From assembly GCF_004104015.1 (NCBI RefSeq), contig NZ_RYFV01000005.1:84206-148205 (forward strand): a stretch of DNA of 64,000 nucleotides. Reading direction: 5' to 3'. Of the stretch, positions 51,678-60,230 are shown piece after piece. Numbering within the stretch: the first letter of the stretch is position 1; each line of letters starts with the position of its first letter. Both the position numbers and the translations under genes were made by a program. Source of the stretch: Actinomyces oricola. GTDB lineage: Bacteria; Actinomycetota; Actinomycetes; Actinomycetales; Actinomycetaceae. The notes under the pieces are model-generated. The model made no database searches, was not told the origin of the DNA, and worked only from the letters and a program-made list of their open reading frames with translations.

Positions 51678-52634
51678 TCAGGCGACGGCGACGACGGCGG
51701 GACGCAGCCGGGGGTCGAGCCGCGGGTAGAGCAGGTCGACGGCGAGGTTGACGAGGGCGTAGGTGGTGGCGGCCAGGAGGACCAGGACGAGGACGACTGG
51801 CATGTCCTGCTCGCTCACGGCCTGCTGGAGGAGCCGGCCGACGCCGGCGCGCGAGTAAACGGTCTCGGTGATGACGGCGCCGGCGAACAGGCCGCCGACG
51901 GCGGTGCCGAGCATGGTCAGGCATGGCAGGAAGGCGTTGCGCAGGACGTGGCCGACCTGGATGGACCAGCGGCTCAGGCCCTTGGCGCGCAGCTCGGTGA
52001 CGTAGGGCTCTCGCAGCGACTGGGCGATGCCGCGGGCGAGGACCTGGGCGAAGCCGGTTGAGGAGCCCAGGCCGAGGGTGAGGGCGGGCAGGACGAGGTG
52101 GGACAGTCCGCCGTTGCCGCGCGAGGGCAGCCAGCCGAGCTGGAAGCAGACGACCTGCATGAGAACGAGGGCGAGCCAGAAGGAGGGCACGGAGGCGAGC
52201 AGGGGCGGAATGGTCAGGAGCAGGCGGTGCAGCCGGCGCGAGCGGGTGAGGTTGGCGGCCACGGCGATGAGGGTGCCCAGGACGATCCCGATGGCGAGGC
52301 CGGCCAGGGCGAGCTCGAGAGTGCTGGGGATCGCCTGGGCGAGTTCGGTGCTCACCGGCAGCCCGGAGGACACGGAGGTGCCGAGGTCGCCGTGGAGGAT
52401 GCCGGTCAGGGAGTCGAGGTACTGCTTCCACAGGGGCTGGTCGAGGCCGTAGCGGGCGGCGATGGCGGCGCGGTCGGCTGCGGTGGCCGCTCCCCCGCCC
52501 ATCGCTCCGGAGGCGGCCAGGAGGATGGACACGGGGTCGGAGGGCAGGGCGTACAGGAGGAGGAAGGTGAGGGTGAAGGCGCCCCAGATGACGAGGAGGG
52601 CGTGGCCCAGGCGCTTGAGGATGTAGCGGCTCAT
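51678..52634 (-). CDS. ABC importer permease, DppB type
   Basis: A 318-residue membrane protein starting RYILKRLGHALLVIWGAFTLTF with about six helices and the coupling-loop region PYVTELRAKGLSRWSIQVGHVL. The start ATG lies 16 bases after the binding-protein stop. It would form the transmembrane channel with the DppC-type partner. Confidence 0.92.
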   Translation of the reverse strand: MSRYILKRLGHALLVIWGAFTLTFLLLYALPSDPVSILLAASGAMGGGAATAADRAAIAARYGLDQPLWKQYLDSLTGILHGDLGTSVSSGLPVSTELAQAIPSTLELALAGLAIGIVLGTLIAVAANLTRSRRLHRLLLTIPPLLASVPSFWLALVLMQVVCFQLGWLPSRGNGGLSHLVLPALTLGLGSSTGFAQVLARGIAQSLREPYVTELRAKGLSRWSIQVGHVLRNAFLPCLTMLGTAVGGLFAGAVITETVYSRAGVGRLLQQAVSEQDMPVVLVLVLLAATTYALVNLAVDLLYPRLDPRLRPAVVAVA

Positions 52635-52650
52635 GGTCGGTTCTCCTGCC

Positions 52651-54273
52651 TTACGCCGTGCGGGCGGCGTCGTAGAACTGGGGCCACCCGTTCGGCTCGT
52701 GGGCGACCGTGACGGTGGTCAGGTGGGCGACGGAGTGGGAGCGCTCGTTGAGGGGGAAGGTGTAGGCCTCGTTGATCATGTAGGTGAGCAGCTCGTGGAC
52801 GGCGGTGGCGCGCTCGGTGTCGTTGGCGGCGCCGGTCTCGGCGTCGAGGAGGGAGACGAGCTCGGCGACGTGGTCGTGGTCGAACCAGTTCATGTAGAGA
52901 TAGTCGGGGTGGAAGCCGGACAGGAGGGCGTCGGGGTCGGCGCGGGAGAAGTCGATGCGGGTCAGGTCCCACTCGTCGTCGGCGAAGGCGGCGGTGTACT
53001 GGGCGTCGGACAGCTGCGCGGTGCTCAGCTCAATGCTGGCCTCGGCGAGCTGGGATTGCAGGAGCTGCAGGAGCGTCTTGTCCGTCTCGGAGGTGAAGGG
53101 GTAGGTGAGGGTGAGGCGGTCGCCGGCGGCGTTGACGCGGATGCCGTCGCCGCCGACGGTCCACCCGGACTCCTCGAGGAGGGCGGTGGCGCCGTCGAGG
53201 TCGTAGCCGAGCGAGGAGGAGAGGTCCTCGTAGTAGGGGGTGGTCGAGGAGATGGGGGCCGAGGCGATGGCGGCGCCGTCGCCGTAGACGGTGTCGTGGA
53301 TCTCCTGTCGTTTAAGGGCCTTCTGGAGGGCCCGGCGGACCTTGACGTCCCCGAGGGCGGTCTTGCGCACATTGGGGATGAGGCTGTAGGGGATGCCGGC
53401 GACGATGGCATCGTCGATGGCCAGGCCGGCGGCGGTGACGCGGTCCCGCTGGTCCCTGTCCGGCTCGATGACGGCATCGACCTCCTCGGCGATGAGCTCG
53501 TCGATAATGACGCCGGTCTCGGGCACCTCGACGAAGGTCACCGATTCCAGGTGGGCCGGGCCGGTGTGGCCGGTGACGGAGGAGGACCAGTTGTAGTCCT
53601 CGCGCCGGGTGATGGTCACCGACTGGTTGGCGATGTAGTCGGTGATGGTGAAGGGGCCGGAGCCGATGATGCCCTTGGTGGAGCGGTCCGCCAGGGAGTC
53701 CGCCTGGGAGCCGGACCAGATGATGCCCAGCGCCTTCTCGAAGGCGGCCTCGAGGAAGCCGGCCCTGGGGGTGGTGAAGGTGACGACGGCGGTGCGGTCG
53801 TCGACGACGGTGGTGGACTCGTAGCCGGTGAGGTAGCCGGCGGCGACGCCCTGGCCCTCGCGCTGCCGGAAGGAGATGGCGCCGTCGAAGGTGGCCTTGA
53901 CGTCGTTGGCGGTCAGCGGCTCCCCATTGGAGAAGGTGACGTCGTCGCGCAGGTGGAAGGTGAACTGCGTGTTGTCGTCGTTGACCTCCCAGCTGGTGGC
54001 GAGGTAGGGGACGATCTGGCCGTCGGCGTCGAGGTCGACGAGGTTGTCGACGACGGCGCGGCCGGGGTAGTTCCAGGCCGGGATGATGGAGGCGTCGAGG
54101 ATGTCGGGGATGGAGGGGAGGGCGACGGTGAGGGTGCCGCCCTCAATGGGCGTGCCGGAGGCCGTGGCGCTGCCGGGGGTGGCGGCGCAGGAGGCGAGAA
54201 GGCCGGCGCCGGTCGCGGCGGTGAGGGCGAGGAAAAGGCGACGGCTGGTGAGCGGGGTGGTCGGGTGGTTCAT
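52651..54273 (-). CDS. ABC importer substrate-binding lipoprotein (family 5)
   Basis: The 540-residue protein has a signal with a twin-arginine-like SRRLFLAL and a lipobox LASC, so it may be a Tat-exported lipoprotein. Mature sequence matches family-5 solute-binding proteins (GGTLTVALPSIPDILDASI; DDVTFSNGEPLTANDVKATFD; TDKTLLQLLQSQL). ATG 54273 was chosen to place the signal at the N-terminus. First full gene of the accessory transcription unit; a short cysteine-rich ORF lies 368 bases upstream on the same strand. Confidence 0.93.
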   Translation of the reverse strand: MNHPTTPLTSRRLFLALTAATGAGLLASCAATPGSATASGTPIEGGTLTVALPSIPDILDASIIPAWNYPGRAVVDNLVDLDADGQIVPYLATSWEVNDDNTQFTFHLRDDVTFSNGEPLTANDVKATFDGAISFRQREGQGVAAGYLTGYESTTVVDDRTAVVTFTTPRAGFLEAAFEKALGIIWSGSQADSLADRSTKGIIGSGPFTITDYIANQSVTITRREDYNWSSSVTGHTGPAHLESVTFVEVPETGVIIDELIAEEVDAVIEPDRDQRDRVTAAGLAIDDAIVAGIPYSLIPNVRKTALGDVKVRRALQKALKRQEIHDTVYGDGAAIASAPISSTTPYYEDLSSSLGYDLDGATALLEESGWTVGGDGIRVNAAGDRLTLTYPFTSETDKTLLQLLQSQLAEASIELSTAQLSDAQYTAAFADDEWDLTRIDFSRADPDALLSGFHPDYLYMNWFDHDHVAELVSLLDAETGAANDTERATAVHELLTYMINEAYTFPLNERSHSVAHLTTVTVAHEPNGWPQFYDAARTA

Positions 54274-54641
54274 GGCGGGCTCCGTCGAGGAATGCGTGGA
54301 GGAGGAAATGGAGGGGGAATGAATGAGGAACTGGAGGGGGAATGACGCGGGAGCTGTTTTCGGGCGCACTTATCCCAGGGGTGGTCGGATTACTCCGATG
54401 AAATGCGTGGCCGCCGCCCCGGGAATGGGTGCCGATCTCTTTTCCGGCGCCCTGCGAATACGGCCGGCGGTGCGCGGGGTCCGCCCGCCGCCACTGTCTC
54501 GACTGCGCCCGGGCGGTGCGGGCGGGAGGCACGGGAGCCGGGCTCCGGGCGCGGCGGCTCAGCGCGTCATGCTGACGACTGTGCGCGGGACGGGCCGGGC
54601 GGCGTTGTGGGCGGTGCGAGCCCTGGGATCACGCCAGCGCG
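54274..54641. other. Leader region between the short Cys ORF and the binding-protein gene
   Basis: A 368-base region without a gene. A short perfect inverted repeat (54565-54569 with 54573-54577) and several GC-rich partial stems occur, and CAGCGCGTCA is present twice (near 54560 and 54635). An attenuator is expected here if the short ORF is a regulatory leader, but I could not define competing stems by eye. Confidence 0.4.
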
Positions 54642-54761
54642 TCAGGCGGCCGTCTTGAGCATTCGCCGACAGGGGCGACAGCACATGGCGCGGGTGCATG
54701 CGTTGAGGAGGCCGGCGCCTGCGGTGGCGCGGCCGGTCGCATGTGCCGTGCTGCGGGCCAT
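54642..54761 (-). CDS. Candidate 39-residue cysteine-rich leader peptide
   Basis: The ATG at 54761 has GGAG with proper spacing and opens a 39-codon ORF ending in TGA. Four Cys codons cluster at positions 22, 27, 28 and 31 (CTRAMCCRPC) near the end. It precedes the ABC importer operon on the same strand. Short ORFs rich in Cys codons that attenuate downstream sulfur genes are known in mycobacteria and other actinobacteria. On the minus strand TATCTT-like hexamers around 54830-54845 could be its promoter. The peptide call rests on position, ribosome-binding site and Cys clustering only. Confidence 0.45.
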   Translation of the reverse strand: MARSTAHATGRATAGAGLLNACTRAMCCRPCRRMLKTAA

Positions 54762-55064
54762 GTGAGTCTCCATCAATCAGCGGGGCGCCGGCGGTGCCGA
54801 CGTCCAGGACGGGTGTCCTGTGGTGCGAATAGAAGATAACGGAATAGCGGCGGCCGCGGCAACTTTCCGACGAGACTCATGGCAGCGCCCGCGAAATGGG
54901 TTCGGCGACTCGATCCGGAAGCGCCAGCGAAAACCAGTGGGAATACGCGGATTGTGACGGATAGGGGGAATGGGCTGTCGAGGCGGGTTATGGCGGAGAT
55001 CACCGGGAAGTGCGCCGACTCGCCGCCGAAGCCCGCGCGGGGACGGGGGCGGTGGGGGCAGTAA
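54762..55064. other. Intergenic region upstream of the leader ORF
   Basis: About 300 bases between the leader ORF and the khpA terminator. It is richer in A and T than its surroundings around 54830-54850, fitting a promoter (TATCTT, TATTCC) for the accessory unit on the minus strand. A small inverted repeat (CAGGAC and GTCCTG around 54811-54826) lies in the presumed 5' leader. No gene was recognised. Confidence 0.4.
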
Positions 55065-55100
55065 CGGAGCCCGCCGCCCCGGGTGGGGCGGCGGGCTCCG
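55065..55100 (-). terminator. Terminator after khpA
   Basis: A perfect 16-base-pair stem (55065-55080 with 55085-55100) and loop GGGT ends 32 bases after the khpA stop. On the minus strand it is followed by TTACTG. It closes the rpsP-khpA unit before the accessory block. Confidence 0.8.
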
Positions 55101-55132
55101 ATCGGCTCAGCGCGATGCGTGTTGCGGCCCGC

Positions 55133-55369
55133 TCAGCGGCGGTCGGTGTCGACGACGTCGACGCGCACCGGTGAGGCGGCCAGGGCGCCGACGACTGTGC
55201 GCAATGCGCGGGCGGTGCGACCCGAGCGGCCAATGACACGACCGAGGTCCTCGGGATTGACTCGCACCTCCAACAGGTCGCCGCGGCGCAAGGAGCGGGA
55301 GGTCACAGTGACATCGTCGGGGTTGTCGACAATGCCGCGCACGAGGTGCTCGAGCGCGTCGGCCAGCAC
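55133..55369 (-). CDS. khpA: KH-domain RNA-binding protein KhpA
   Basis: The 78-residue protein is a single KH domain with the RNA-binding GxxG loop in LGRVIGRSGRTARALRTVV. KhpA works with KhpB/Jag in RNA regulation and cell-size control in some Gram-positive bacteria. The start is GTG, two bases after the rpsP stop. The normal next gene, rimM, is displaced. Confidence 0.92.
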   Translation of the reverse strand: MLADALEHLVRGIVDNPDDVTVTSRSLRRGDLLEVRVNPEDLGRVIGRSGRTARALRTVVGALAASPVRVDVVDTDRR

Positions 55370-55371
55370 GG

Positions 55372-55815
55372 TCAGGCCTCCTCGGCGGGAGCCTCGGCCG
55401 GCTCCTCAGCGGCCTGCGCGGCGTCCTTCTCGGCCTTGACCTTGGCGGCGGCCGCCTTGCGCTTCTCGGCGTCGTCGGCGGCCGCCTTGACGGCGGCGGC
55501 CTTGGCAACGGTCGCGGCGTCGGCGTCCTTGACCTTCAGGCGTCCCTCGGCGCCCGGCAGGCCCTTGAACTTCTGGTAGTCGCCGGTGATCTTGAGCAGC
55601 TTGAAGACGGCGTCGGTGGGCTGGGCGCCCACGCCGAGCCAGTACTGGGCGCGCTCGGAGTTAATGCGGATGAGCGAGGGCTCCTGCATGGGGTCGTACA
55701 GACCGATCTCCTCGATGACACGGCCATCGCGCCGCTTGCGGGCGTCGAGGACGACGACCCGGTAGAACGGGGCGAACTTCTTGCCCATGCGCTTGAGGCG
55801 AATCTTGACTGCCAC
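55372..55815 (-). CDS. rpsP: 30S ribosomal protein S16
   Basis: The 147-residue protein has the S16 core in its first 85 residues ([48 protein letters not shown]) and a 60-residue Ala/Lys/Glu-rich tail common in actinobacteria. GTG 55815 fits the S16 N-terminus, with AGGAG about 10 bases upstream. The longer upstream frame is not S16. Confidence 0.96.
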   Translation of the reverse strand: MAVKIRLKRMGKKFAPFYRVVVLDARKRRDGRVIEEIGLYDPMQEPSLIRINSERAQYWLGVGAQPTDAVFKLLKITGDYQKFKGLPGAEGRLKVKDADAATVAKAAAVKAAADDAEKRKAAAAKVKAEKDAAQAAEEPAEAPAEEA

Positions 55816-56105
55816 TTGGTTGAACTCCTGGTTCTGGATGGTTTGGCTCACACCGGCCCCCGGTGGGGTCAAGCAACGGTTTCCGGCGGTCGCCGAGACG
55901 CGACTGGTCCGGGAGAGGGGCCGCACTCAGCCGAGTACAGCAGGGCATTCTGCCAGAGGGCCGCCATGGGCTGCCAGCGGCAATGACGCCCCACAGTGGA
56001 TCAACGGTGCGAGATCGCCCACAGAACCGACCTTGCCACGCTCCTACTTCTATGGTTAACTACTCATGTAACTAACCAATGAAGCACTCAAGGAGGTGCT
56101 TGTCC
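55816..56105. promoter_or_regulatory. Divergent promoter region of rpsP and the GntR operon
   Basis: A 290-base spacer between divergent genes. The plus-strand side ends in AAGGAGG (56089-56095), the GntR ribosome-binding site. An AT-rich patch at 56045-56080 contains TATGGT (56051-56056) and the operator-like palindrome described separately. No clear rpsP promoter was recognised. Confidence 0.5.
56054..56077. promoter_or_regulatory. Candidate operator of the GntR/YtrA-type regulator
   Basis: Arms GGTTAACTAC and GTAACTAACC form an inverted repeat (8 of 10 matching) around a 4-base centre, located 28 bases upstream of the GTG start and overlapping or adjoining promoter-like hexamers. YtrA-type regulators usually repress their own operon through such palindromes; binding here is inferred. 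Confidence 0.5.
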
Positions 56106-56492
56106 GTGCCCCACTTCGACGACGCGTCCCCCATCTACCTCCAGATCGCCGAGGAGATCCGCACCCAGATCCTCAGCGGCGACCTGGCCGAGGGGGCGCG
56201 CCTGATCTCCACCACCGAGTACGCCACCCGCTACCGCATTAACCCGGCCACTGCGAACAAGGCCGTCTCACTTCTCGTTGACGAGGGCCTGGTGGTCAAG
56301 CGACGCGGCATCGGCATGTTCGTCGCCGCGGGCGCACTGGAGGGCCTGCGCCGCTCACGGCGCGCCGCCTACGCCGATGACGTCCTGCACCCCGCGCTCG
56401 ACACCGGCCTCGCACTCGGCCTGAGTCCCACCGAGCTGCGCGAGAGCGTCGCCAGCCATCTGGAAACCCGTACCTCAGAGGAGACCCAATGA
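56106..56492 (+). CDS. GntR-family regulator, YtrA subfamily
   Basis: The 128-residue protein has the short YtrA layout: a winged helix-turn-helix (PIYLQIAEEIRTQILSGDL; YATRYRINPATANKAVSLL; VVKRRGIGMFVA) and only a short helical C-terminus without a ligand domain. GTG 56106 was chosen because AAGGAGG lies about 10 bases upstream; an in-frame TTG two codons before is possible. It heads an operon with an ABC ATPase and a membrane protein, each overlapping by 4 bases. Confidence 0.88.
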   Translation: MPHFDDASPIYLQIAEEIRTQILSGDLAEGARLISTTEYATRYRINPATANKAVSLLVDEGLVVKRRGIGMFVAAGALEGLRRSRRAAYADDVLHPALDTGLALGLSPTELRESVASHLETRTSEETQ

Positions 56493-57289
56493 CCATCTCG
56501 CCCCACTCCCCCGCGGCCCCCGCCACCGACGCCGCCCCCGGCGGGCCGGCCATTGACATGACCGACCTCGGCTACCGCTACGCGCGGGGTCGCGAGCCGG
56601 CCCTCACCGAGCTCACGCTCACCCTGCGCCCCGGCACCATCACCGGCCTGCTGGGCCGCAACGGCTCGGGCAAGACCACCCTGCTGTCCCTGATCTCCGG
56701 GCTGCGCCGCCCCACCCACGGGGCACTGGCCGTTGCGGGGCGCTCCGCCTTCGACGACAACGCCACCATGACCGCCACCGCCCACCTGGGCGGGCCCCGC
56801 TCCCTGATCGAGGACTCCCCCGTGCGCCGCTCCCTGGAGCTGTGGGCCGCCACCCGCCCTGGCTGGGACGCCCAGGAGGCCGCCCGGCTCATGGACCGCT
56901 TCGAGGTCCCCCTGCGCACCAGGCCCTCGCGCATGTCCCTGGGCCAACGCAGCGCCCTGGACGCCGTCCTGGCCCTGGCCTGCCACTGCCCCGTGCTGCT
57001 CCTGGATGAGGTCCACCTGGGCATGGACGTCGTGGTACGGCGCCGCTTCTGGGACGAGCTGCTGGCCATGTACCTGCGTGAGCGCCCCACCGTGGTCATC
57101 GCCTCCCACCAAGTCGATGAGATCGAGGACCTCCTGGAGGACGTCGTCGTCCTCCACCACGGCCGCCTGGCCGCCACCGGCACCGCCGACGAGCTGCGCG
57201 CCGCCCACTCCCGTCCCGGACAGGGGCTCGCCTCCCTGAGCGAGGCCCTCATCGACATCACCGACATCACCGAAGGAGACCCGTCATGA
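56489..57289 (+). CDS. ABC transporter ATPase of the GntR operon
   Basis: The 266-residue protein has Walker A GRNGSGKTTLLSLISG, Walker B VLLLDEVHLGMD, and an atypical signature (MSLGQRSALDAVLA) in place of LSGGQ. The layout fits YtrB-type ATPases, which act with a membrane protein under a YtrA regulator and respond to cell-wall-active peptides in Bacillus. Substrate here is unknown. It overlaps both neighbours by 4 bases. Confidence 0.88.
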   Translation: MTISPHSPAAPATDAAPGGPAIDMTDLGYRYARGREPALTELTLTLRPGTITGLLGRNGSGKTTLLSLISGLRRPTHGALAVAGRSAFDDNATMTATAHLGGPRSLIEDSPVRRSLELWAATRPGWDAQEAARLMDRFEVPLRTRPSRMSLGQRSALDAVLALACHCPVLLLDEVHLGMDVVVRRRFWDELLAMYLRERPTVVIASHQVDEIEDLLEDVVVLHHGRLAATGTADELRAAHSRPGQGLASLSEALIDITDITEGDPS

Positions 57290-58053
57290 CCGCCGCCATC
57301 TACGCCTCCCAGCCCCGTCCGTCCCGCCCCGCCCAGGAGCGGGCCGGGGCCCGCCGCACCACGGCCTCGCGCACATGGAGGCTCACCCTCCTGGCGCTGC
57401 GCGAGCTGACGCCCATCCAGGGCGCGATCCAGGCAGCAGGGGTCGTGGTCGTGACCGTTGTGCTCATCATGCAGGCCTCCGGGCTGCTCCCCGAGCCGTC
57501 GGGGCTGCCCGGGCGCCCGGCGGACACCGCCTTCGTCTTCGGCGGCTACTGCCTGTTCGCCTTCGGCTGCGCGGCCTACCTCGGCTTCACCCACGGGGTC
57601 GTCATGGCCACCCGCACACCGGCGTGGTTGCGCGCCGGGCTGACGCGCAGCGCGGTCATGGCGCACCTGACCCAGACCGGGCTGCTCCTCGGCGCGGCGT
57701 CCACGGCCGTGTGCGGCCTGCTGACGATCCCCGACGTCCTGCTCAAGGACCAGGTCACGGGGATCCGCCTCACCGCGATCCCGCAACTGGCCGTGCAGGC
57801 CGCACCGGCAGTCCTGCTGTGCTACCTGGTGGGCGCCTGCGTCACCCTGCTCTTCCTGCGGCGCCCCTGGTGGGTGGGCACCACGGCGATCCTGGTGGGC
57901 CTGAGCGTCGGATCCCTGTGCGTGGGGCAGGTCGTCGCCCACTGGGGCACGCCCTGGGCGGCGGCGTGGATCGCCCTGGGCACCGCCCTGCTGGTGGTCA
58001 TCGGCCCGCTGGGGACCTGGTTGCAGCTGCGCCGTTACGAGCCGCGCCAGTAA
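57286..58053 (+). CDS. Integral membrane protein of the GntR operon (putative ABC permease)
   Basis: The 255-residue protein has about six hydrophobic helices after a 45-residue basic N-terminal part. It has no clear family motif by eye, but its place directly after the ATPase gene (4-base overlap) suggests it is the permease partner. A hairpin terminator follows. Confidence 0.75.
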   Translation: MTAAIYASQPRPSRPAQERAGARRTTASRTWRLTLLALRELTPIQGAIQAAGVVVVTVVLIMQASGLLPEPSGLPGRPADTAFVFGGYCLFAFGCAAYLGFTHGVVMATRTPAWLRAGLTRSAVMAHLTQTGLLLGAASTAVCGLLTIPDVLLKDQVTGIRLTAIPQLAVQAAPAVLLCYLVGACVTLLFLRRPWWVGTTAILVGLSVGSLCVGQVVAHWGTPWAAAWIALGTALLVVIGPLGTWLQLRRYEPRQ

Positions 58054-58085
58054 TCCCGGCGGGCGCCCGGGCCATCGCCGCCACT

Positions 58086-58123
58086 GGTCGAGGTCGACAC
58101 CCGTCAGGGTGCCGGCCTCGACC
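58086..58123 (+). terminator. Terminator of the GntR operon
   Basis: A 17-base-pair stem (58086-58102 with 58107-58123) with one G-T pair, one mismatch and loop GTCA starts 32 bases after the last gene of the operon. Confidence 0.65.
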
Positions 58124-58253
58124 TCCTGCTCGCCAAAACCATCCCCACTCCTCCCGTCCCGCTGCCCAACCGCGACGCAACTGCCCCGTCGCGGCCCCCT
58201 CCCGGCGCGCCGTGAGCTCCCCGCACCGCTGCCGGCCACAGGGGACGGGATCA

Positions 58254-58269
58254 GATGACACCTGTCATC
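58254..58269. promoter_or_regulatory. Candidate operator upstream of the ABC/two-component operon
   Basis: GATGACA and TGTCATC form a perfect inverted repeat around a 2-base centre, 57 bases before the ATPase start. A second TGACA (58279-58283) follows. LuxR-type response regulators often bind such palindromes to control their own ABC operon, so the regulator encoded at the end of this operon is the obvious candidate; this is inference. Confidence 0.45.
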
Positions 58270-58326
58270 CCCAGGCGGTGACAGCGCTCAGTACCGGCGG
58301 CGGGCCAGCCGGATGACCCTGGAGTT

Positions 58327-59328
58327 ATGAACATTGCCGCCACCGCGCCTCGCCGCGCCACCACTGCCCCCGCCGCCACGCCGGACCCGGACCTCGCCGT
58401 GAAGATCACCGGCTTGGTCAAGACCTTCGGGCACGTCCGCGCCGTCGACGATATTGACCTGACCGTCCATCCCGGCGAGATCGTCGCCTTCCTCGGCCCC
58501 AATGGGGCCGGAAAATCCACCACCCTGGACGTCATACTCGGCTTCACGGCGGCCGACGCCGGCACCACCCGCGTCTTCGGCCGCACACCGGCCCAAGCCG
58601 CCAGGGAGATGCTCACTGGCGCCATCCTTCAAGAGGGCGGTCTTCTGCCCGACTACACGGTGAGTCAAACCGTCAACGTCGTGGCCGCCATGCGCGGAGC
58701 CCGCCACGACGTCGCCGCCGTCACCGAGCTGGCCGGGATTAAGCCGATCCTGCGCCGCCGGGTTGCCAAGTGCTCCGGCGGCGAGCGCCAGCGCCTGCGC
58801 CTGGCCCTGGCGCTGCTGGGCAATCCGGATCTCATGGTGCTCGATGAGCCCACGGCCGGCATGGACGTCACCGCGCGCCGGGCCTTCTGGGCCGCGATCC
58901 GCGAGCGCACCGCCGAGGACAAGGCCGTCCTCTTCGCCACCCACTACCTGCAGGAGGCCTCGGATTTCGCGGATCGGATCGTCATCATCTCCAAGGGGCG
59001 GATCGTGGCGTCGGGCTCCGTGGACGAGGTGCGTGCACTCGGTGAGGGCACGATCGTGTCGGCCACATGGCCGGGCCTGGCCGGTGTCGCAGAGCTGGAG
59101 GCGGAGTTGGTGCCGCTGCGCGGGACGCTGGCGGGCGTGGCGGTCCACGGGGAGCACCTCGAGATCCGTACCACCGCACCCGACGACGTCGCCCGCCTCC
59201 TGCTGACCCGCACCCCCGCCCATCACCTGGGGATTACGGCGCTGAGCCTGGACGATGTGTTCACCGAGCTCGTCGAGGACGTCGAAGACGTCGAGGACTC
59301 CGCCGACCGGCCGGCGGGCGCCGCCTAA
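58327..59328 (+). CDS. ABC exporter ATPase (DrrA-like)
   Basis: The 333-residue protein has Walker A GPNGAGKSTTLDVILG, the signature CSGGERQRLRLALALLG (Cys for Leu), Walker B LMVLDEPTAGMD and the switch His in LFATHYLQEA. The C-terminal 90 residues form the extra domain seen in DrrA/NatA-type drug and lipid exporters. It starts an operon with a permease, histidine kinase and response regulator. Confidence 0.9.
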   Translation: MNIAATAPRRATTAPAATPDPDLAVKITGLVKTFGHVRAVDDIDLTVHPGEIVAFLGPNGAGKSTTLDVILGFTAADAGTTRVFGRTPAQAAREMLTGAILQEGGLLPDYTVSQTVNVVAAMRGARHDVAAVTELAGIKPILRRRVAKCSGGERQRLRLALALLGNPDLMVLDEPTAGMDVTARRAFWAAIRERTAEDKAVLFATHYLQEASDFADRIVIISKGRIVASGSVDEVRALGEGTIVSATWPGLAGVAELEAELVPLRGTLAGVAVHGEHLEIRTTAPDDVARLLLTRTPAHHLGITALSLDDVFTELVEDVEDVEDSADRPAGAA

Positions 59329-59420
59329 GCAGAACGCCCCCGCACCGCCCCGGCGACAACCACGCCAGCCACAGCAACCGCAGCAGCCACGATGCTGAGA
59401 ACCACGACCTGGAGAACGCC

Positions 59421-60230
59421 ATGACCGCCACCGCCGCCCCTGCCCGTCCCACAGCCAACCGGGAGCGCCCCAGCCTCCTGCCGTACCTGCTCACCGAGCT
59501 GCGCACAACAGTGCTGAGGGCGGACACGATCATCTTCATCATCGTCATGCCCCTGGGCATGTACCTCCTCTTCGGTGCGATAACCTCCTACAGCGACCTC
59601 GATGCCGGACGGGGGAACGTCGCCGCCGTCGTCATGGTCAACATGGCCGCCTTCAGCGCCGCCGTGTCCTCCACGACCGTCGCCGGGAGCAGTGCCATCG
59701 AGCTGGCCGGCGGCTGGGGCCGCCAGATGGGGCTGACTCCCGGCGGGATACGCTCGTACTACCTGGTCAAGTCCGCCTCGGCGGTCCTCCTGTCACTGGT
59801 GCCCACCACCCTGCTCTTCATCGCCGGGGTCCTCACGGGCGCCCGGTGCGACACCCCGCTGATCTGGGCGGGCTCCTACCTGGGCTGCCTGCTGCCGACC
59901 ATCCCCTTCGCCCTGTACGGGCTGGCCATCGGCATGTGGTTCCCCTCCCAGGGGGCGGTCGGCACGGCGGCGGCCTCGGTGACGGTGTGGGCCTTCCTGT
60001 CCAACATCTTCATGCCGATCTCCGGAACGCTGTTCACCATCGCCCACTTCACCCCGCTGTACGGGGCAGCGACCCTGGCGCAGCGCCCCATCATGAAGGA
60101 CGTCATCAACACCGGCACAGGAATCGTCCACGAGAGCCCCTGGCTCCAGGTCGCTAACCTTGCCGCATGGACGCTTGTCCTCGCCGCGATCTGCCTGGTC
60201 TCCCGCCGTCGGGGGACGAGCCGGCGATGA
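59421..60230 (+). CDS. ABC-2-type exporter permease
   Basis: The 269-residue protein has about six helices, starting LLPYLLTELRTTVLRADTII, with the ABC-2 pattern of a long first cytoplasmic part and paired helices (SVTVWAFLSNIFMPISGTLF). ATG 59421 was chosen because GGAGA is five bases upstream. Its stop overlaps the kinase start by 4 bases (ATGA). Confidence 0.88.
   Translation: MTATAAPARPTANRERPSLLPYLLTELRTTVLRADTIIFIIVMPLGMYLLFGAITSYSDLDAGRGNVAAVVMVNMAAFSAAVSSTTVAGSSAIELAGGWGRQMGLTPGGIRSYYLVKSASAVLLSLVPTTLLFIAGVLTGARCDTPLIWAGSYLGCLLPTIPFALYGLAIGMWFPSQGAVGTAAASVTVWAFLSNIFMPISGTLFTIAHFTPLYGAATLAQRPIMKDVINTGTGIVHESPWLQVANLAAWTLVLAAICLVSRRRGTSRR

Noticed and set aside
52633..54345. 570-codon plus-strand frame opposite the substrate-binding protein gene
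   Set aside because: Gly/Val/Asp/Glu-rich shadow of a well-recognised family-5 binding protein.
56578..58239. 553-codon minus-strand frame opposite the GntR operon
   Set aside because: Overlaps two genes with clear function and overlapping start/stop coupling; composition is Gly/Arg/Ala shadow.
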